Origin: JAQGMO01 sp050954505
GTDB taxonomy: Bacteria > Pseudomonadota > Gammaproteobacteria > Burkholderiales > Burkholderiaceae_D
NCBI GenBank assembly: GCA_050954505.1
Contig: JBPBPY010000283.1
Location: 1 to 13,408 of the forward strand
Direction of reading: 5' to 3'
Length of the DNA: 13,408 nucleotides
Under the pieces are notes generated by a model. It had not been told where the DNA came from. It did not search any database and worked only from the letters and a program-made list of their open reading frames with translations. Below are positions 12,958 through 13,408 of the stretch, one piece after another (positions within the stretch are counted from its first letter, which is position 1; each line of letters begins with the position of its first letter). The position numbers and the translations under genes are program-made.

Positions 12958-13053
12958 AATGCAGTCAGCGGCTTGTCAGCCAGCTTGTCAGCCAATCTGT
13001 CAGCCGGCTTGTCAGCCAATTTGTCAGTCAGCTTCCCAGTCGGCCTGTCAGTC
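12958..13053. repeat. Tandem array of eight degenerate dodecamers
   Basis: From 12970 to 13053 seven 12-bp units follow each other without a gap. They are GGCTTGTCAGCC (12970 and 13006), AGCTTGTCAGCC (12982), AATCTGTCAGCC (12994), AATTTGTCAGTC (13018), AGCTTCCCAGTC (13030) and GGCCTGTCAGTC (13042). A more diverged unit lies at 12958-12969. The last unit overlaps the stop codon of the formyltransferase gene (13052-13054). The start of the unit alternates (GG, AG, AA, GG, AA, AG, GG), hinting at 24- to 36-bp higher-order copying. Confidence 0.92.
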
Positions 13054-13408
13054 AATTATCGGCAGCTCTCAGCAAAGCTGCCAGCTCGGCTGCGGCGAGC
13101 GGCTGGCCATCGGCCAGCAGCGTCTGGATTTCAATGGCCTGCCCATCGCCGCCAATGCCGAACATGCGATTATCGACCACATGCAGGCCTGCTGGCAAAT
13201 CCGCCTTGCGCGCAGCCTCCATGCTGCCTTGTGAATCGGCCTGGCCACCCGCAGAATGCCGTGCCGGCGTGGCCGGCAATTGCGCCAGGCGCGCCCGGCC
13301 GATGACCAGATGGCGGCCAGCCAGTTGCGTCCAGGCGCCGGGGTAGGGCGGCGCTACGGCACGGTGCAGGTTGTAGATGGCAACAGCCGGCTGTTGCCAG
13401 TCGATGCG
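13052..13408 (-). CDS. ArnA-type formyltransferase (UDP-L-Ara4N formyltransferase), C-terminal part
   Basis: Only the last 118 codons are present; the frame is open to the window edge. The fragment begins RIDWQQPAVAIYNLHRAVAP and continues PPYPGAWTQLAGRHLVIG. This is the end of a methionyl-tRNA-formyltransferase-like catalytic domain followed by its small OB-fold C-terminal domain (GLHVVDNRMFGIGGDGQ, then AIEIQTLLADG). Given the dehydrogenase and arnD downstream, it is most likely the formyltransferase that N-formylates UDP-4-amino-4-deoxy-L-arabinose using 10-formyl-tetrahydrofolate. In E. coli this is the N-terminal half of ArnA; here it ends in its own stop (13052-13054), about 400 bp before the dehydrogenase. 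The catalytic Asn-His-Asp residues lie outside the window. A true tRNA formyltransferase (Fmt) is less likely in this context. Confidence 0.85.
   Translation of the reverse strand, partial: RIDWQQPAVAIYNLHRAVAPPYPGAWTQLAGRHLVIGRARLAQLPATPARHSAGGQADSQGSMEAARKADLPAGLHVVDNRMFGIGGDGQAIEIQTLLADGQPLAAAELAALLRAADN

Noticed and set aside
12798..13055. An 85-codon minus-strand frame starting at a TTG that overlaps the formyltransferase stop and encoding KLADKPAD-like repeats
   Set aside because: Its repeated part is the dodecamer array read in frame, the rest resembles no family, and no ribosome-binding site is evident. It is worth remembering only because of the stop/start overlap.

Overview
The window looks like chromosomal DNA of a betaproteobacterium, most likely Burkholderiales and probably near Oxalobacteraceae. 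This rests on the protein sequences (a PIN-PhoH fusion, S18 and LexA of betaproteobacterial type), the rpsF-priB-rpsR-rplI-dnaB order, and GC-rich third positions. The family placement is inference, since no search could be run.

Left part (1-1740). The 3' end of a trmJ-type tRNA methyltransferase gene is followed by a hicA-hicB toxin-antitoxin pair, whose toxin has no normal start codon at the expected place. lexA converges on hicB. lexA is preceded by two abutting SOS boxes, so it should repress itself.

Core part (1741-6732, all plus strand). A strong promoter and a candidate S6:S18-binding leader hairpin precede the operon rpsF-priB-rpsR-rplI (ribosomal proteins S6, S18 and L9 plus primosomal protein N), which ends at a clear intrinsic terminator. 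The replicative helicase gene dnaB follows; a perfect -10 box lies only 7 bp before its ATG, which suggests a leaderless mRNA. Next is a two-gene phosphate unit: a DUF47/PhoU-like regulator and a Pit low-affinity phosphate permease.

Convergent junction (6733-7996). This accessory stretch holds a 23-unit tandem array of degenerate octamers, an unrecognised small minus-strand gene, an AT-rich segment with a minus-strand promoter, an inverted repeat and the terminator of phoH.

Right part (7997-13408, all minus strand). phoH (PIN-PhoH ATPase) and bcp (peroxiredoxin) are separate units divided by a long-stem terminator. Upstream of bcp lies part of an arn (4-amino-4-deoxy-L-arabinose lipid A modification) cluster: a formyltransferase running off the window end, a stand-alone ArnA-type UDP-glucuronate decarboxylase, and arnD. 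In enterobacteria the first two are one fused protein; here they are separate genes about 0.4 kb apart, and the spacer begins with a dodecamer tandem array that starts at the formyltransferase stop codon.

I did not find a wholly new multi-gene system. The most unusual items are the two short-period repeat arrays, the defective-looking hicA start with an inverted repeat over its promoter, the probable leaderless dnaB, and the split arnA with a forced TTG start for arnD.
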